From UBA2287 sp037442025 (GTDB lineage: Bacteria; Bacteroidota; Bacteroidia; Bacteroidales; Tenuifilaceae): DNA of 55,991 bases. Under the pieces are notes generated by a model. That model was not told the origin of the DNA. It searched no databases and saw only the letters and a list, made by a program, of their open reading frames with translations. The stretch lies in the NCBI GenBank assembly GCA_037442025.1, contig JBBIRB010000014.1, forward strand, positions 1 to 55,991. Reading direction: 5' to 3'. Of the stretch, positions 1 through 7,278 are shown piece by piece. The translations under genes were made by a program, and so were the position numbers. Every line of letters starts with the position of its first letter. Positions within the stretch are counted from its first letter, which is position 1.

Positions 1-140
1 ATTGGTCACAACTAAACGCCGAGATTGCAGCGACATCCCGAAGTTGTGAATTGCTTTCAGATTGTATCTTTGATTTATTGGTCACAACATAGGTTGATGT
101 TACGTACTGAAATTTAGCTGGTTGTACCAATTTCTCGATT
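1..140 (+). CRISPR. 3' end of type II-C CRISPR array (truncated by window start)
   Basis: A complete 46-base repeat lies at 43-88, starting GTTGTGAATTGC and ending ATTGGTCACAAC. Bases 1-12 are identical to the last 12 bases of that repeat, so a 30-base spacer lies at 13-42. A second spacer of about 32 bases starts at 89. It is followed at 121 by GTTGT and a stretch (TTTCTCGATT) resembling the repeat's CTTTCAGATT, read as a degenerate terminal repeat. The + strand is the crRNA strand because the tracrRNA anti-repeat at 6680-6700 is complementary to the 5' half of the repeat in this orientation. The array therefore runs towards cas2, convergent with the cas genes, a layout known for type II-C loci. 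The rest of the array lies before the window. Confidence 0.9.
44..72 (+). promoter_or_regulatory. promoter-like element inside the CRISPR repeat
   Basis: The repeat contains TTG at 44-46 and TATCTTTG at 65-72, separated by 18 bases. TAnnTTTG preceded by TTG/TTTG at about 19-20 bases is the primary sigma factor promoter of Bacteroidetes. A start a few bases after 72 would begin a transcript in the 3' end of the repeat and run into the next spacer. Repeat-embedded promoters are established for Neisseria and Campylobacter type II-C arrays. Use of this one is inferred from sequence only. Confidence 0.55.
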
Positions 141-148
141 TAAAAAAA

Positions 149-192
149 GTGACCAATAAAAAGCCATGCGGAAATACTCGCATGGCTTTTTT
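149..192. terminator. bidirectional terminator between CRISPR array and cas2
   Basis: An 11-base perfect inverted repeat (AAAGCCATGCG / CGCATGGCTTT, 160-170 and 179-189) has an 8-base loop and a T tract on both strands. It can end the array transcript from the left and the cas operon from the right. Its left shoulder, GTGACCAATAAA at 149-160, is a perfect inverted copy of bases 74-85 in the last full CRISPR repeat. Confidence 0.85.
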
Positions 193-212
193 GTTTTCTA
201 CTTGCTTTAACC

Positions 213-554
213 CTAAAACAGCTGCAGCTGCTGTGGTTCGGGGTTGGCCGTTACTGGTTTGGTTGAATGGAACAGCTCTATGGCCCCAAACTGCTTATCG
301 GTAATGCAGAGTATACCCACGTATCCATGGGGCGGCAGCAACTTTTTTACCCGTTTAATATGTACCTCGGCATTCTCGCGGCTCGGACAGCAACGGGTAT
401 AAATTGAAAACTGAAACATGGAGAATCCATCCTTAACCAAACCCTTGCGGAATAGCGTGTAGTTCTTCTTATCCTTCTTGGTTTCAGTAGGAAGATCGAA
501 AAATACCAGTACCCACATAACCCTATACTCGTTTAATCGGTTGGTTGTGCTCAT
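213..554 (-). CDS. cas2: CRISPR-associated endonuclease Cas2 (type II)
   Basis: 113 residues, within the usual length for Cas2. The N terminus carries the family's first beta strand, MWVLVFFDLPTET, with the Asp of VFFDLP at the expected metal-binding place, followed by the basic helix KKNYTLFRKGLVKDGF. Cas2 dimers bridge two Cas1 dimers in the spacer-integration complex. The gene is the last of the cas operon, about 109 bases after cas1, and its stop lies about 20 bases from the terminator shared with the array. The ATG at 554 is used; an internal Met at codon 13 is possible but would trim residues just before the first strand. The C terminus is Gln/Pro-rich and variable. Confidence 0.93.
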   Translation of the reverse strand: MSTTNRLNEYRVMWVLVFFDLPTETKKDKKNYTLFRKGLVKDGFSMFQFSIYTRCCPSRENAEVHIKRVKKLLPPHGYVGILCITDKQFGAIELFHSTKPVTANPEPQQLQLF

Positions 555-663
555 TGCCCAAAAAATTGGCTATGTTTTTAAAGCAAAAGGGTATGAACGA
601 AAGGCATTCTCTCCCTTCCAAACATTGAGCCAAAAAAACTATAAGGTGCTGGCTTGCAAAAAG

Positions 664-1569
664 CTAACTGAACTGAGGGTATAGAATTTTTCGGGTTGAA
701 CCCTCGAAACAATCGTTGACCGATGCTGCCGTTCGTTGCGCTGCAACCATTAGCGGGCTAGTTTTACCGTCGAGTACTACATCGAGAGCGGGAATAGTTA
801 ACAGCTGCGCTTTCATTTCGCGGGTTATTTCGCTTAAATCGTCGAAACGTTTCGAAATGTCGATAACCAATTTATCGACGAATGGTCGGTATGGTTCCAT
901 AATATCGTCGGCCAGACAAAAAGCATTGTACTTGTTCCTGTGGTGAATTCCCAGCGTGGGAAGCAAACCCGCGCCAACAAGGCTACGGGCAATAATTGCC
1001 CTAAGCACAGCATAACCATAGTTTAGCAAATTGTTGGGCTCGTCTTCAAAGCGTCCCCGAATAAAATCGTCGTTTGTAACCCCGCTAAACAGGTTTTTCC
1101 AATAAAATGCAGCTGCACGACCCTCAAGGTTATCGGGGTCGCCACTTCGAACGCTTCGCAACCAATAGTTCATAGGTTCAATATCGACCCCCTGAGTTGC
1201 CAAAACATACGACTGGTTGCTAATTTTCGCCTGGACCGTTTGTTGCCAAAGCTGCTTTTTAAGCGGAATGCTCGCTTCAATTTGGGTTTTATAGCGTTCG
1301 CTTTGCAGGGTATTACCTTCGAGCGGTAGTAGCATTCCCGATGGCATATGCTTATCGTTACAGGTAATTACAGCAGCATTATTGGTTAAAAGTTTATTTA
1401 AAAGTACATGTGTAATGGTTATTTGTGGCGAATCGATAATAACCACACCAATATCCTCAATGGGAATGGTTGCACTCTCCTTTGTTGCATCGGGGGAGTC
1501 GATAACCATTTGTTCATCCTTTGCTTTTAAATAAGCGGGATTACCGAAGTAAAGGGTTCGTTTTATCAT
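664..1569 (-). CDS. cas1: CRISPR-associated integrase Cas1 (type II)
   Basis: 301 residues, typical for type II Cas1. With Cas2 it captures and integrates new spacers at the array. The N-terminal beta domain starts IKRTLYFGNPAYL. The helical catalytic domain carries Glu149 (LEGRAA), a His in LGIHH (about residue 210) and the acidic pair in ADDIMEPYRP (about 221-225), the expected metal triad. It lies downstream of cas9, but a REP/RAYT unit separates the two, with only 18 bases between a REP palindrome and the cas1 start. Its expression may therefore depend on read-through across the REP hairpins or on a separate promoter. The start is the ATG at 1569. Confidence 0.95.
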   Translation of the reverse strand: MIKRTLYFGNPAYLKAKDEQMVIDSPDATKESATIPIEDIGVVIIDSPQITITHVLLNKLLTNNAAVITCNDKHMPSGMLLPLEGNTLQSERYKTQIEASIPLKKQLWQQTVQAKISNQSYVLATQGVDIEPMNYWLRSVRSGDPDNLEGRAAAFYWKNLFSGVTNDDFIRGRFEDEPNNLLNYGYAVLRAIIARSLVGAGLLPTLGIHHRNKYNAFCLADDIMEPYRPFVDKLVIDISKRFDDLSEITREMKAQLLTIPALDVVLDGKTSPLMVAAQRTAASVNDCFEGSTRKILYPQFS

Positions 1570-1587
1570 ATTTTGTTTTGTTAATAT

Positions 1588-1616
1588 CCCTGTCAGGGTT
1601 TAAAACCCTGTCAGGG
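1588..1616. repeat. REP palindrome, cas1 side of the RAYT gene
   Basis: Two imperfect palindromes CCCTGTCAGGG are separated by TTTAAAA. The unit directly abuts the stop codon of the RAYT gene (1617-1619). The same CCCTGnCAGGG core recurs inside and beyond the RAYT gene (2009-2037 and 2303-2337), and is not seen in the other 48 kb of the window. Confidence 0.8.
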
Positions 1617-2276
1617 CTAAGGAAACTTAATTTCTTGAACCATATCAGGGTCAACCATTTTACGATGAACATCAACGAAATTGCTACTACCACCGAACCA
1701 CTCCAGAACAGTTTCTCTATCAACTTTTGTTGGTTTTGTGGAGGTAATACTACCATACGACGACCAGGGATAATTCCTAAAATCGTCGGTAAAAGTATGG
1801 TGAACCGGATTTTGGTGGATGTAAATTACAAGGTTCTGGAAATATTTCTCGGTGTTAATTTTAATACGATGGAAAGGTCGCTCAAACAATGTACCTGTCC
1901 TTTTCTGCTGTTTGTTAATTGCCTGTGTGTACGAATTAAAAAGATGAGAAAAATAGAGGTGTGGAGGTTTTAATGAATTGCCCCTGTCGGGGATTTGAAT
2001 CGTATTACCCCTGTCAGGGTTTTGAACCCTGACAGGGCTGGGAAGCGTTTTAATATTTATTTCGTTCTCCTCCTTTATCCGCACCAATAAATGGAAATGG
2101 TTTCCCATTAAACACCACGCAAAGGTATCGGCAATTGGCGTAATGTACTTTTCGTAAAGCCTAAGGAAATGATCGTAGTTTTCGGAAATATAGAATAATG
2201 GAGCACCATTAATGCCGCGGTTATATATGTGGTAGTAGCAGCCGTGCTCCAATGGTATATCCCTTGAATTTGGCAT
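1617..2276 (-). CDS. REP-associated HUH transposase (RAYT, Y1_Tnp) inserted between cas9 and cas1
   Basis: 219 residues of the IS200-like Y1 transposase fold. RAYTs are single-domain HUH nucleases that cut and join single-stranded REP hairpins. The N-terminal strand HGCYYHIYNRG, the HUH motif GNHFHLLV (His60, His62) and the catalytic-tyrosine helix YIHQNP (Tyr152) are all present, so the active site looks complete. A W-S-S-Y motif follows (171-174), as is common in the family. Between HUH and the Tyr helix, residues about 80-100 are encoded by REP palindromes and give a repeated PDRGN peptide. REP palindromes flank the gene on both sides. It interrupts what is normally a contiguous cas9-cas1-cas2 operon, in the same direction. 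The start is the ATG at 2276. Confidence 0.9.
   Translation of the reverse strand: MPNSRDIPLEHGCYYHIYNRGINGAPLFYISENYDHFLRLYEKYITPIADTFAWCLMGNHFHLLVRIKEENEINIKTLPSPVRVQNPDRGNTIQIPDRGNSLKPPHLYFSHLFNSYTQAINKQQKRTGTLFERPFHRIKINTEKYFQNLVIYIHQNPVHHTFTDDFRNYPWSSYGSITSTKPTKVDRETVLEWFGGSSNFVDVHRKMVDPDMVQEIKFP
1981..2037. repeat. REP palindromes inside the RAYT reading frame
   Basis: CCCCTGTCGGGG (1981-1992) and a full REP pair, CCCTGTCAGGG and CCCTGACAGGG around TTTTGAA (2009-2037), lie within the coding region. They are translated in frame as two copies of a PDRGN peptide between the HUH and tyrosine motifs. The copies keep the frame, so the transposase looks intact despite them. Confidence 0.75.
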
Positions 2277-2302
2277 AAGAGTTAAAATATATCTTTCTTT
2301 AA

Positions 2303-2337
2303 TACCCCTGACAGGGTTTTAAACCCTGTCAGGGGTA
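2303..2337. repeat. REP palindrome, cas9 side of the RAYT gene
   Basis: A perfect 17-base inverted repeat (TACCCCTGACAGGGTTT) around a single central T. It sits between the cas9 stop (2353) and the RAYT start (2276). It has no T tract of terminator type, but as RNA it would form a very stable hairpin directly after cas9. Confidence 0.85.
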
Positions 2338-2352
2338 TGTTTTATGGTTTAT

Positions 2353-5300
2353 CTAAATAATTGGCTTACCATTTACCTCAACAATATTGCCAAGTCTATC
2401 AACTTTTAATTTCAAGCAATGCTTTTTAATTGTTTCACCAGTTATTGATTTTTCTGACTTGGATCCTTGGGAACCTACACCAATTTCATTCTGAATTGGA
2501 TAGTTAAGACCTAACTTCTTTTGCTTTTCTTTGTTATAATTAAAAATTACTTCTGCAAAATTAGCCGGAATAAAATTTGCCATCACTCCACTCCCATCAG
2601 TAAACTTATAAATTCTCATTAATTGTTCCTTAATTAAATTATTAAACTCCAAATCTTCAACAACCTCATCAGCAGATGGTACATAAACCAAATCGTTTGG
2701 TGACAAATGGAATAGCAACTTATCGCCCTTCTCGTTGTTTTCGGGCACAGAGTTTAATCCCTGTTTTTGTCTTTCGATAACAACATTTAGAGGTATCGTT
2801 TCGTAACTGCGTTCGCCCTTTTCGTTTTGGTAAATGGCAAAAAACAGGTTTGTTCCTTTTGCTGCCTCAACATATTTCGACCTTTTGTTTCCAGTTTGTC
2901 CTAAAGGAAACTTACTGCCTACCTCAAAAATTCTTGCCTTGTAAATTGGCTTATGCTTTTTCCCGTCATTAAACAACTCGATGTTCCTGTTCATTTCCTC
3001 AAGTCCTTCTGGAGTAAATGCTACTTCTGGGTTGTTTTCTTTAGTTGCAAGATAATTTTTCAAAATCTTCTGAATCCCTGTGTCAGTAATCGATTCAATT
3101 GTTTTGAGATCGAAAGTAGTATCAATATTTTTTCTTGTTGCCGTTAGCACTTTATCTTTTGGAACTTTTATCCTTGATAGTTTTACTTCTCCCGAAACAG
3201 TATCCTTATGCATTGGTTTACGAATAGCCCAACTTTCTCCTTTGGTTTGAGGAACTAACTCTTTGATTTTTTTACCGTTTTTCTCAATAAACTTTTCGTA
3301 CTTATTGGTTGTTTTATTGATTACACGTAGATTTTGCTTGAAACTTACCACAACCTTTTCTAGTACATCCTTGGCTTCTTTGGTAAAAATATCCCAAGGT
3401 TTCAAAAAATCTGTTGGAATTTCCTTCTCAACTCTAACTCCTGTTTTGGAATCTGTAAATGCTTTTTTCTCAAATTTTCGAAGTTTCCTATTAAGGTCGA
3501 ATCGTTCTTTTGAATTGGCATGCTTGTTATTGAGCAAGTTTACATGATCTCGCGATGCACAAGCAATAACCAATGCATCGAGAGCATGATGGCGGTGGTC
3601 GATTCGTTTTTTCTGAAATCCCTTCGATAATTCAATGGGAACCGTAGGAATAACCTTATTGTTAGTGTTTTTAGAGGTAAAATTCTCGCTATTTGTTAGT
3701 TGGTTCATACGCTCGAAACGTAGTAAAATCAAATCGTTCCAAACGCCTTCCAGCCCCCAGTCCTGACGAAGTGTCGCAGTAATCTTACCATTTACCGGTA
3801 GCAAGTTTTTTGAGTTTACACCATCATCATTCTCATTGGCTCGAACAATATTTGAAAGAATATTTGAAATGTATTTACTTATGTAGCGAGTGTCGTTGAG
3901 CTGCCGCTCAATCATCTTTTCAGGTATCTCTTCAAGTAAGAGTTTATTTCGTTTTGATCTGTTCTGTGAATAATTCTTTTTCACAAAATCGATGTATTCT
4001 TCTTCGCTGAAAATTTTAACCTTTCTACCAAAGCCTGTCTCTAAAATCTCGCCATGATGATTTTTAATAAATTCCAAACCCAATTGATTGTCCTTGCATT
4101 TATTAACAGCTGATTCGCAAATAACCTTGTTACTTAACGCATCGTCGAAATATCGACTTTGAGGAATAATGTGCTCAATCTCGTACTCAGCTGTAAATAA
4201 TTTACTTAAAGGAATCATTTGTCCTGTATATGGTGAGCGATATTTTTGCTCTAACCATAGTTTGTATCGTTGGAGTTCCGATTTAGTAGGTTGTGCCGTT
4301 TTACTAATCTTGATAATATCTTCTGGAATTTCCTCACCAGAACTAAGCACCCCTTCCTCGTATAACTTAAGAATTTCCTGCTGAACTGGCGAATACGGAC
4401 GAACATCATCGACAAAAAGACTACCATCCGAGTTTTCTTTTAATTCAGTAATTAAAGCTTTTATCCGTAGGTTTGTATTTTCGTTCGCAGAAACTTGTTC
4501 TGTCAATCGCTTGCGTTCTTCAGCAGTATTTTTCATTTCACGACCTAATTCAACATGAATTTCATTGAAAAAGCCTTTTGCTCCATTTCCGTGTTTAACC
4601 CAAATGTCTTTTACTACACGCAGAGTTTCCAATACAACCTGTTCAACAATTGGATTGCGTAGTGAGTGCTGTTTGAATTCTTTCAGAAAACCATCCAAAT
4701 CGTTAACCGAATTCCACATATCAGCATTGCTTGCCTCTGAATGACGATCGTAAACAATGTACTGTGCCAACCATAATTGCAACCCCTGAAAATCGGTTTC
4801 CTCTTTTAAATTAATAGCTTTTTCGCGAACACGATTCTTAATGTCTTCATCATATTCGCCTGTAATTATCTTGTTAATTCGACTTTGCGTTTTTTGGTCA
4901 ATTAAATTCCAATCCCAGTATTTCCATAAACGCATAAGCGGCAAAAGCTTTTTAATGGCTTTCTCAGAATATGCTCCATAATCGCTTTTGAAAGGTGGAA
5001 ATTTATTGAAATTTTCCACAAAAGAGTCATCATCTAAATGGTTCTTTAAAGCGAATGTTTTTAATGCTTTCTCAAATTCGGTTTTATCGGTTACCGAGTA
5101 AATGATGTGCCATAGTTCGTACTCTCTCATACTAGTTAAAAAATCAGATGGCACACCTTCTACCTTTGCTAGTCTTCTTCTAATCTCGTAGCCTGTTTCG
5201 TTGCAAGGGTATTTTTTCGATTCGTCTTTTACTGAGTCATAAACATAGTTCCAGCGGTACTTTTCAATCTCGTTATTTAAAGATTTTCCCTTTAAGCCTT

Positions 5301-6639
5301 TTGGCTCAAGCAATAGTTTTAAGATAGCCTTATGATCAACCTCTTTTTGTGTCATTAAAAATTCAAAAAGTCGTTCTAAATCTTCTTTGCCAGTTATAAA
5401 CTGTTGGGTTACATCTTTATCATCATCCTTTTGGTGTAATCGTAAATTATACAACCATTGCCAAATTCTAAACTCCTGATACAATGGATGCGATTTAGGA
5501 ATGGCTTTCTGATATTCCTTTACGATTTCACCTTTTTCTTCCTTGAAGGTTCTGTACTCTAAAGCGCAATGGCCTATGGTAGATTTCTGACTTCTTAATG
5601 GTCGTTGATAAAAGATTATGTCTTCTAAAAAGAGGTGAACAAAATCTCTCTTGTTTAGCAAAAGTTGTTGAGTTTCGTTGTTTCGATACAATTCCCTTAC
5701 GCAATCGTTGTACAAATCCTCACTTTGTAGTTCGGGGTGAAATTCTTTCTGAACGGTTAAAATTGTCCTTAGTTCTTCCTTGTAGAATTTTCTTTCGATG
5801 GTTCTAACTAACCTTCCTTTAATTTTTTGATTGGGGTTTTGAAGTAAGGTATCGTATATATAAGTTCCAACGGTCTTATTTAGAAATGCAATTTCTTGCT
5901 CAGTTTTCTTTTTGACTAAAGACCAATCATTTTCTCCAGGAGCGCGGAAACTTCGCCTTTCGTTTCCTTCTTTATCTTTTTTTATCGTACCATCATCGTT
6001 AAGGTCGGTAGTTACAATGAAATCGCGAGATTTTCCTAGCCAATTTTCTAAAGAAATCTTACTTGAACGACGATAAACCCATCCGTTCTCCAAATGCAAC
6101 GAATACCACGTTTCTCCTTTTTGATTGGGTTTTTCATCGGCAATTATGTTAACTACTTTTAATGAATGAAACTCAACTAATTTATTTGGGTTCTCCTCCT
6201 CATCCTCACCTCTTAATTGGTAATATCCTCTTTTTTGATTAAAATTTAAAATTAGCCACGCCAATTCCTCTTTATCAATCTTTTGAGTAATGGCTTTCTT
6301 CCTCAAAAAGTAAATTGTCCAATCGTAGGGNNNNNNNNNNNNNNNNNNNNNNNNNNNNNNNNNNNNNNNNNNNNNNNNNNNNNNNNNNNNNNNNNNNNNN
6401 NNNNNNNNNNNNNNNNNNNNNNNNNNNNNNCGAAGCCTTCTGGTGCTTCTAAATCCAGTTCTTTCGGCTGTTTGAGATATTGAGTTACCTCTATCAAATT
6501 CTCCGAGCACATCTTGGCTCATAGGAATAATACGACTTCCTAAACCATCAATTTTACATGGTTTTTCATTTTCATCGGTAGAAACTAATGCCCAGCCAAT
6601 GGAATTTGTCCCCAAATCGAGTCCTAAAATTTTTTTCAT
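2353..6639 (-). CDS. cas9: CRISPR-associated endonuclease Cas9, type II-C (contains assembly gap)
   Basis: 1,428 codons counting the 100-N gap as in frame. Cas9 is the RNA-guided nuclease that uses crRNA and tracrRNA to cut both strands of target DNA. RuvC-I starts GLDLGTNSIGWAL (Asp8). RuvC-II is HVELGRE (Glu697). The HNH domain is centred on EIEHIIPQ (His823). RuvC-III is DHRHHALDALV (His1018, Asp1021). All catalytic residues are therefore present. The gap begins right after FRSTRRLR, where the arginine-rich bridge helix starts, and resumes at PYDWTIY; related proteins have clearly more than 34 residues there, so the real protein is probably longer. The rest has the large recognition lobe typical of Bacteroidetes II-C enzymes. 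ATG at 6639; the tracrRNA is divergent upstream. Confidence 0.96.
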   Translation of the reverse strand: MKKILGLDLGTNSIGWALVSTDENEKPCKIDGLGSRIIPMSQDVLGEFDRGNSISQTAERTGFRSTRRLXXXXXXXXXXXXXXXXXXXXXXXXXXXXXXXXXXPYDWTIYFLRKKAITQKIDKEELAWLILNFNQKRGYYQLRGEDEEENPNKLVEFHSLKVVNIIADEKPNQKGETWYSLHLENGWVYRRSSKISLENWLGKSRDFIVTTDLNDDGTIKKDKEGNERRSFRAPGENDWSLVKKKTEQEIAFLNKTVGTYIYDTLLQNPNQKIKGRLVRTIERKFYKEELRTILTVQKEFHPELQSEDLYNDCVRELYRNNETQQLLLNKRDFVHLFLEDIIFYQRPLRSQKSTIGHCALEYRTFKEEKGEIVKEYQKAIPKSHPLYQEFRIWQWLYNLRLHQKDDDKDVTQQFITGKEDLERLFEFLMTQKEVDHKAILKLLLEPKGLKGKSLNNEIEKYRWNYVYDSVKDESKKYPCNETGYEIRRRLAKVEGVPSDFLTSMREYELWHIIYSVTDKTEFEKALKTFALKNHLDDDSFVENFNKFPPFKSDYGAYSEKAIKKLLPLMRLWKYWDWNLIDQKTQSRINKIITGEYDEDIKNRVREKAINLKEETDFQGLQLWLAQYIVYDRHSEASNADMWNSVNDLDGFLKEFKQHSLRNPIVEQVVLETLRVVKDIWVKHGNGAKGFFNEIHVELGREMKNTAEERKRLTEQVSANENTNLRIKALITELKENSDGSLFVDDVRPYSPVQQEILKLYEEGVLSSGEEIPEDIIKISKTAQPTKSELQRYKLWLEQKYRSPYTGQMIPLSKLFTAEYEIEHIIPQSRYFDDALSNKVICESAVNKCKDNQLGLEFIKNHHGEILETGFGRKVKIFSEEEYIDFVKKNYSQNRSKRNKLLLEEIPEKMIERQLNDTRYISKYISNILSNIVRANENDDGVNSKNLLPVNGKITATLRQDWGLEGVWNDLILLRFERMNQLTNSENFTSKNTNNKVIPTVPIELSKGFQKKRIDHRHHALDALVIACASRDHVNLLNNKHANSKERFDLNRKLRKFEKKAFTDSKTGVRVEKEIPTDFLKPWDIFTKEAKDVLEKVVVSFKQNLRVINKTTNKYEKFIEKNGKKIKELVPQTKGESWAIRKPMHKDTVSGEVKLSRIKVPKDKVLTATRKNIDTTFDLKTIESITDTGIQKILKNYLATKENNPEVAFTPEGLEEMNRNIELFNDGKKHKPIYKARIFEVGSKFPLGQTGNKRSKYVEAAKGTNLFFAIYQNEKGERSYETIPLNVVIERQKQGLNSVPENNEKGDKLLFHLSPNDLVYVPSADEVVEDLEFNNLIKEQLMRIYKFTDGSGVMANFIPANFAEVIFNYNKEKQKKLGLNYPIQNEIGVGSQGSKSEKSITGETIKKHCLKLKVDRLGNIVEVNGKPII
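6331..6430. other. 100-base assembly gap inside cas9
   Basis: Exactly 100 unknown bases, the usual placeholder for a scaffold join of unknown size. The flanking codons happen to stay in the same frame (one leftover base plus 33 codons), but that says nothing about the true length. Confidence 0.99.
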
Positions 6640-6644
6640 GGTAC

Positions 6645-6675
6645 TTGCATTTTTTTAATTCATACACTATATTTG
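6645..6675 (+). promoter_or_regulatory. promoter of the tracrRNA
   Basis: TTG at 6645-6647, a 20-base spacer and TATATTTG at 6668-6675 match the Bacteroidetes TTG/TAnnTTTG promoter. The expected start, about 5-7 bases further on, coincides with the first base of the tracrRNA anti-repeat at 6680. The cas9 leader overlaps it on the other strand. Confidence 0.75.
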
Positions 6676-6679
6676 TTTC

Positions 6680-6765
6680 ACAATCTGAAGCAATTCACAA
6701 TAAGGATTATTCCGTTGTGAAAACATTTAAGCCACCCTCGTCTTTCAATACGGGGGTATTTTTTT
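6680..6765 (+). ncRNA. tracrRNA for the type II-C system
   Basis: Bases 6680-6700 (ACAATCTGAAGC then AATTCACAA) are the reverse complement of CRISPR-repeat bases 2-23, apart from one missing A that would leave a single-base bulge in the repeat:anti-repeat duplex. A short GGA-TTAT-TCC nexus-like hairpin follows, then an A-rich linker. The end is a rho-independent terminator: an 8-base-pair stem (6734-6741 with 6750-6757, one G-U pair), then a run of seven T to 6765. The promoter directly upstream would start the RNA at the anti-repeat. The RNA is divergent from cas9, a common II-C position. Size is about 86 nucleotides. A 13-base outer arm (6719-6731) can also pair with 6767-6779 just beyond the terminator. 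Confidence 0.9.
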
Positions 6766-6825
6766 GCTTAAGTGTTTTCGATACAATGTAGAAAACTGTT
6801 TTCTTTACCTTTCATACTGCATTTC

Positions 6826-6935
6826 TAATTTTCCCCTCCACATACGCCCTCAAACCTTGCGGTTCAATAACATTTACCTAGCCCAAAAGGCATAACACAA
6901 ACTGTTGCAAGCCAAGTACCCCTTTAATATACTCC
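6826..6935 (-). pseudogene. remnant of a WYL-domain regulator gene (C terminus)
   Basis: Read on the - strand this stretch encodes QQFVLCLLG, an in-frame TAG at 6878-6880, then VNVIEPQGLRAYVE. That matches the C terminus of the intact WYL regulator at 8325-9221 (GRFVLGLLGEVEVVEPIGLKEYIE). The DNA agrees over most positions, including an identical run around GCCCAAAAGG. The stop replaces the GAG codon of the intact copy. No start or HTH part is found upstream, so it is a dead fragment of a paralogue lying directly against the tracrRNA terminator. Confidence 0.7.
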
Positions 6936-7278
6936 CCCATCGAACTCAGGCTGAAACCTAAACTGCAAGCCGATTCAGGATTCGATTACCTGAATTCTAT
7001 TGACCTTTATCTTTTAACTTTCAATATGCAATTGCGAGAAGATAACTAACCTAATCTGCTTATTCCTTGCAAAATCTATTGGTATGTAGTCCGTTTGCAT
7101 AGTCCTTACCGTCCTTTTCCATTTACTTAAATATCCAACTGCTGCATCTAGGTTTTTTATGGGTAGATATCGGTTTTTAGGTTCTGCTATTTCAGGGTTG
7201 TTATTAATCGCATGGTTTTACCTTTTTTTACCCCTAACCAGGTTTAAAAACCCAGTTAGGGAAATTTATTAATAATCC
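6936..7278. other. decayed intergenic region between the WYL remnant and the coiled-coil gene
   Basis: No convincing gene. On the - strand a frame stays open for about 65 codons (roughly 7014-7215) but has no ATG near its beginning, only an internal one at 7100. It is probably part of the same decayed material. An imperfect REP-like palindrome lies at 7232-7261. Confidence 0.4.
7232..7261. repeat. diverged REP-like palindrome
   Basis: CCCTAACCAGGTTT and, inverted, CCCTAACTGGGTTT form a 14-base inverted repeat with two mismatches around AA. The layout resembles the REP units beside the RAYT gene, but the core differs (CCCTAAC instead of CCCTGTC). Confidence 0.5.

Noticed and set aside
122..304. 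60-codon + frame across the array end and terminator
   Set aside because: It runs through the degenerate repeat and the terminator hairpin, and overlaps the end of cas2 on the other strand. No protein features.
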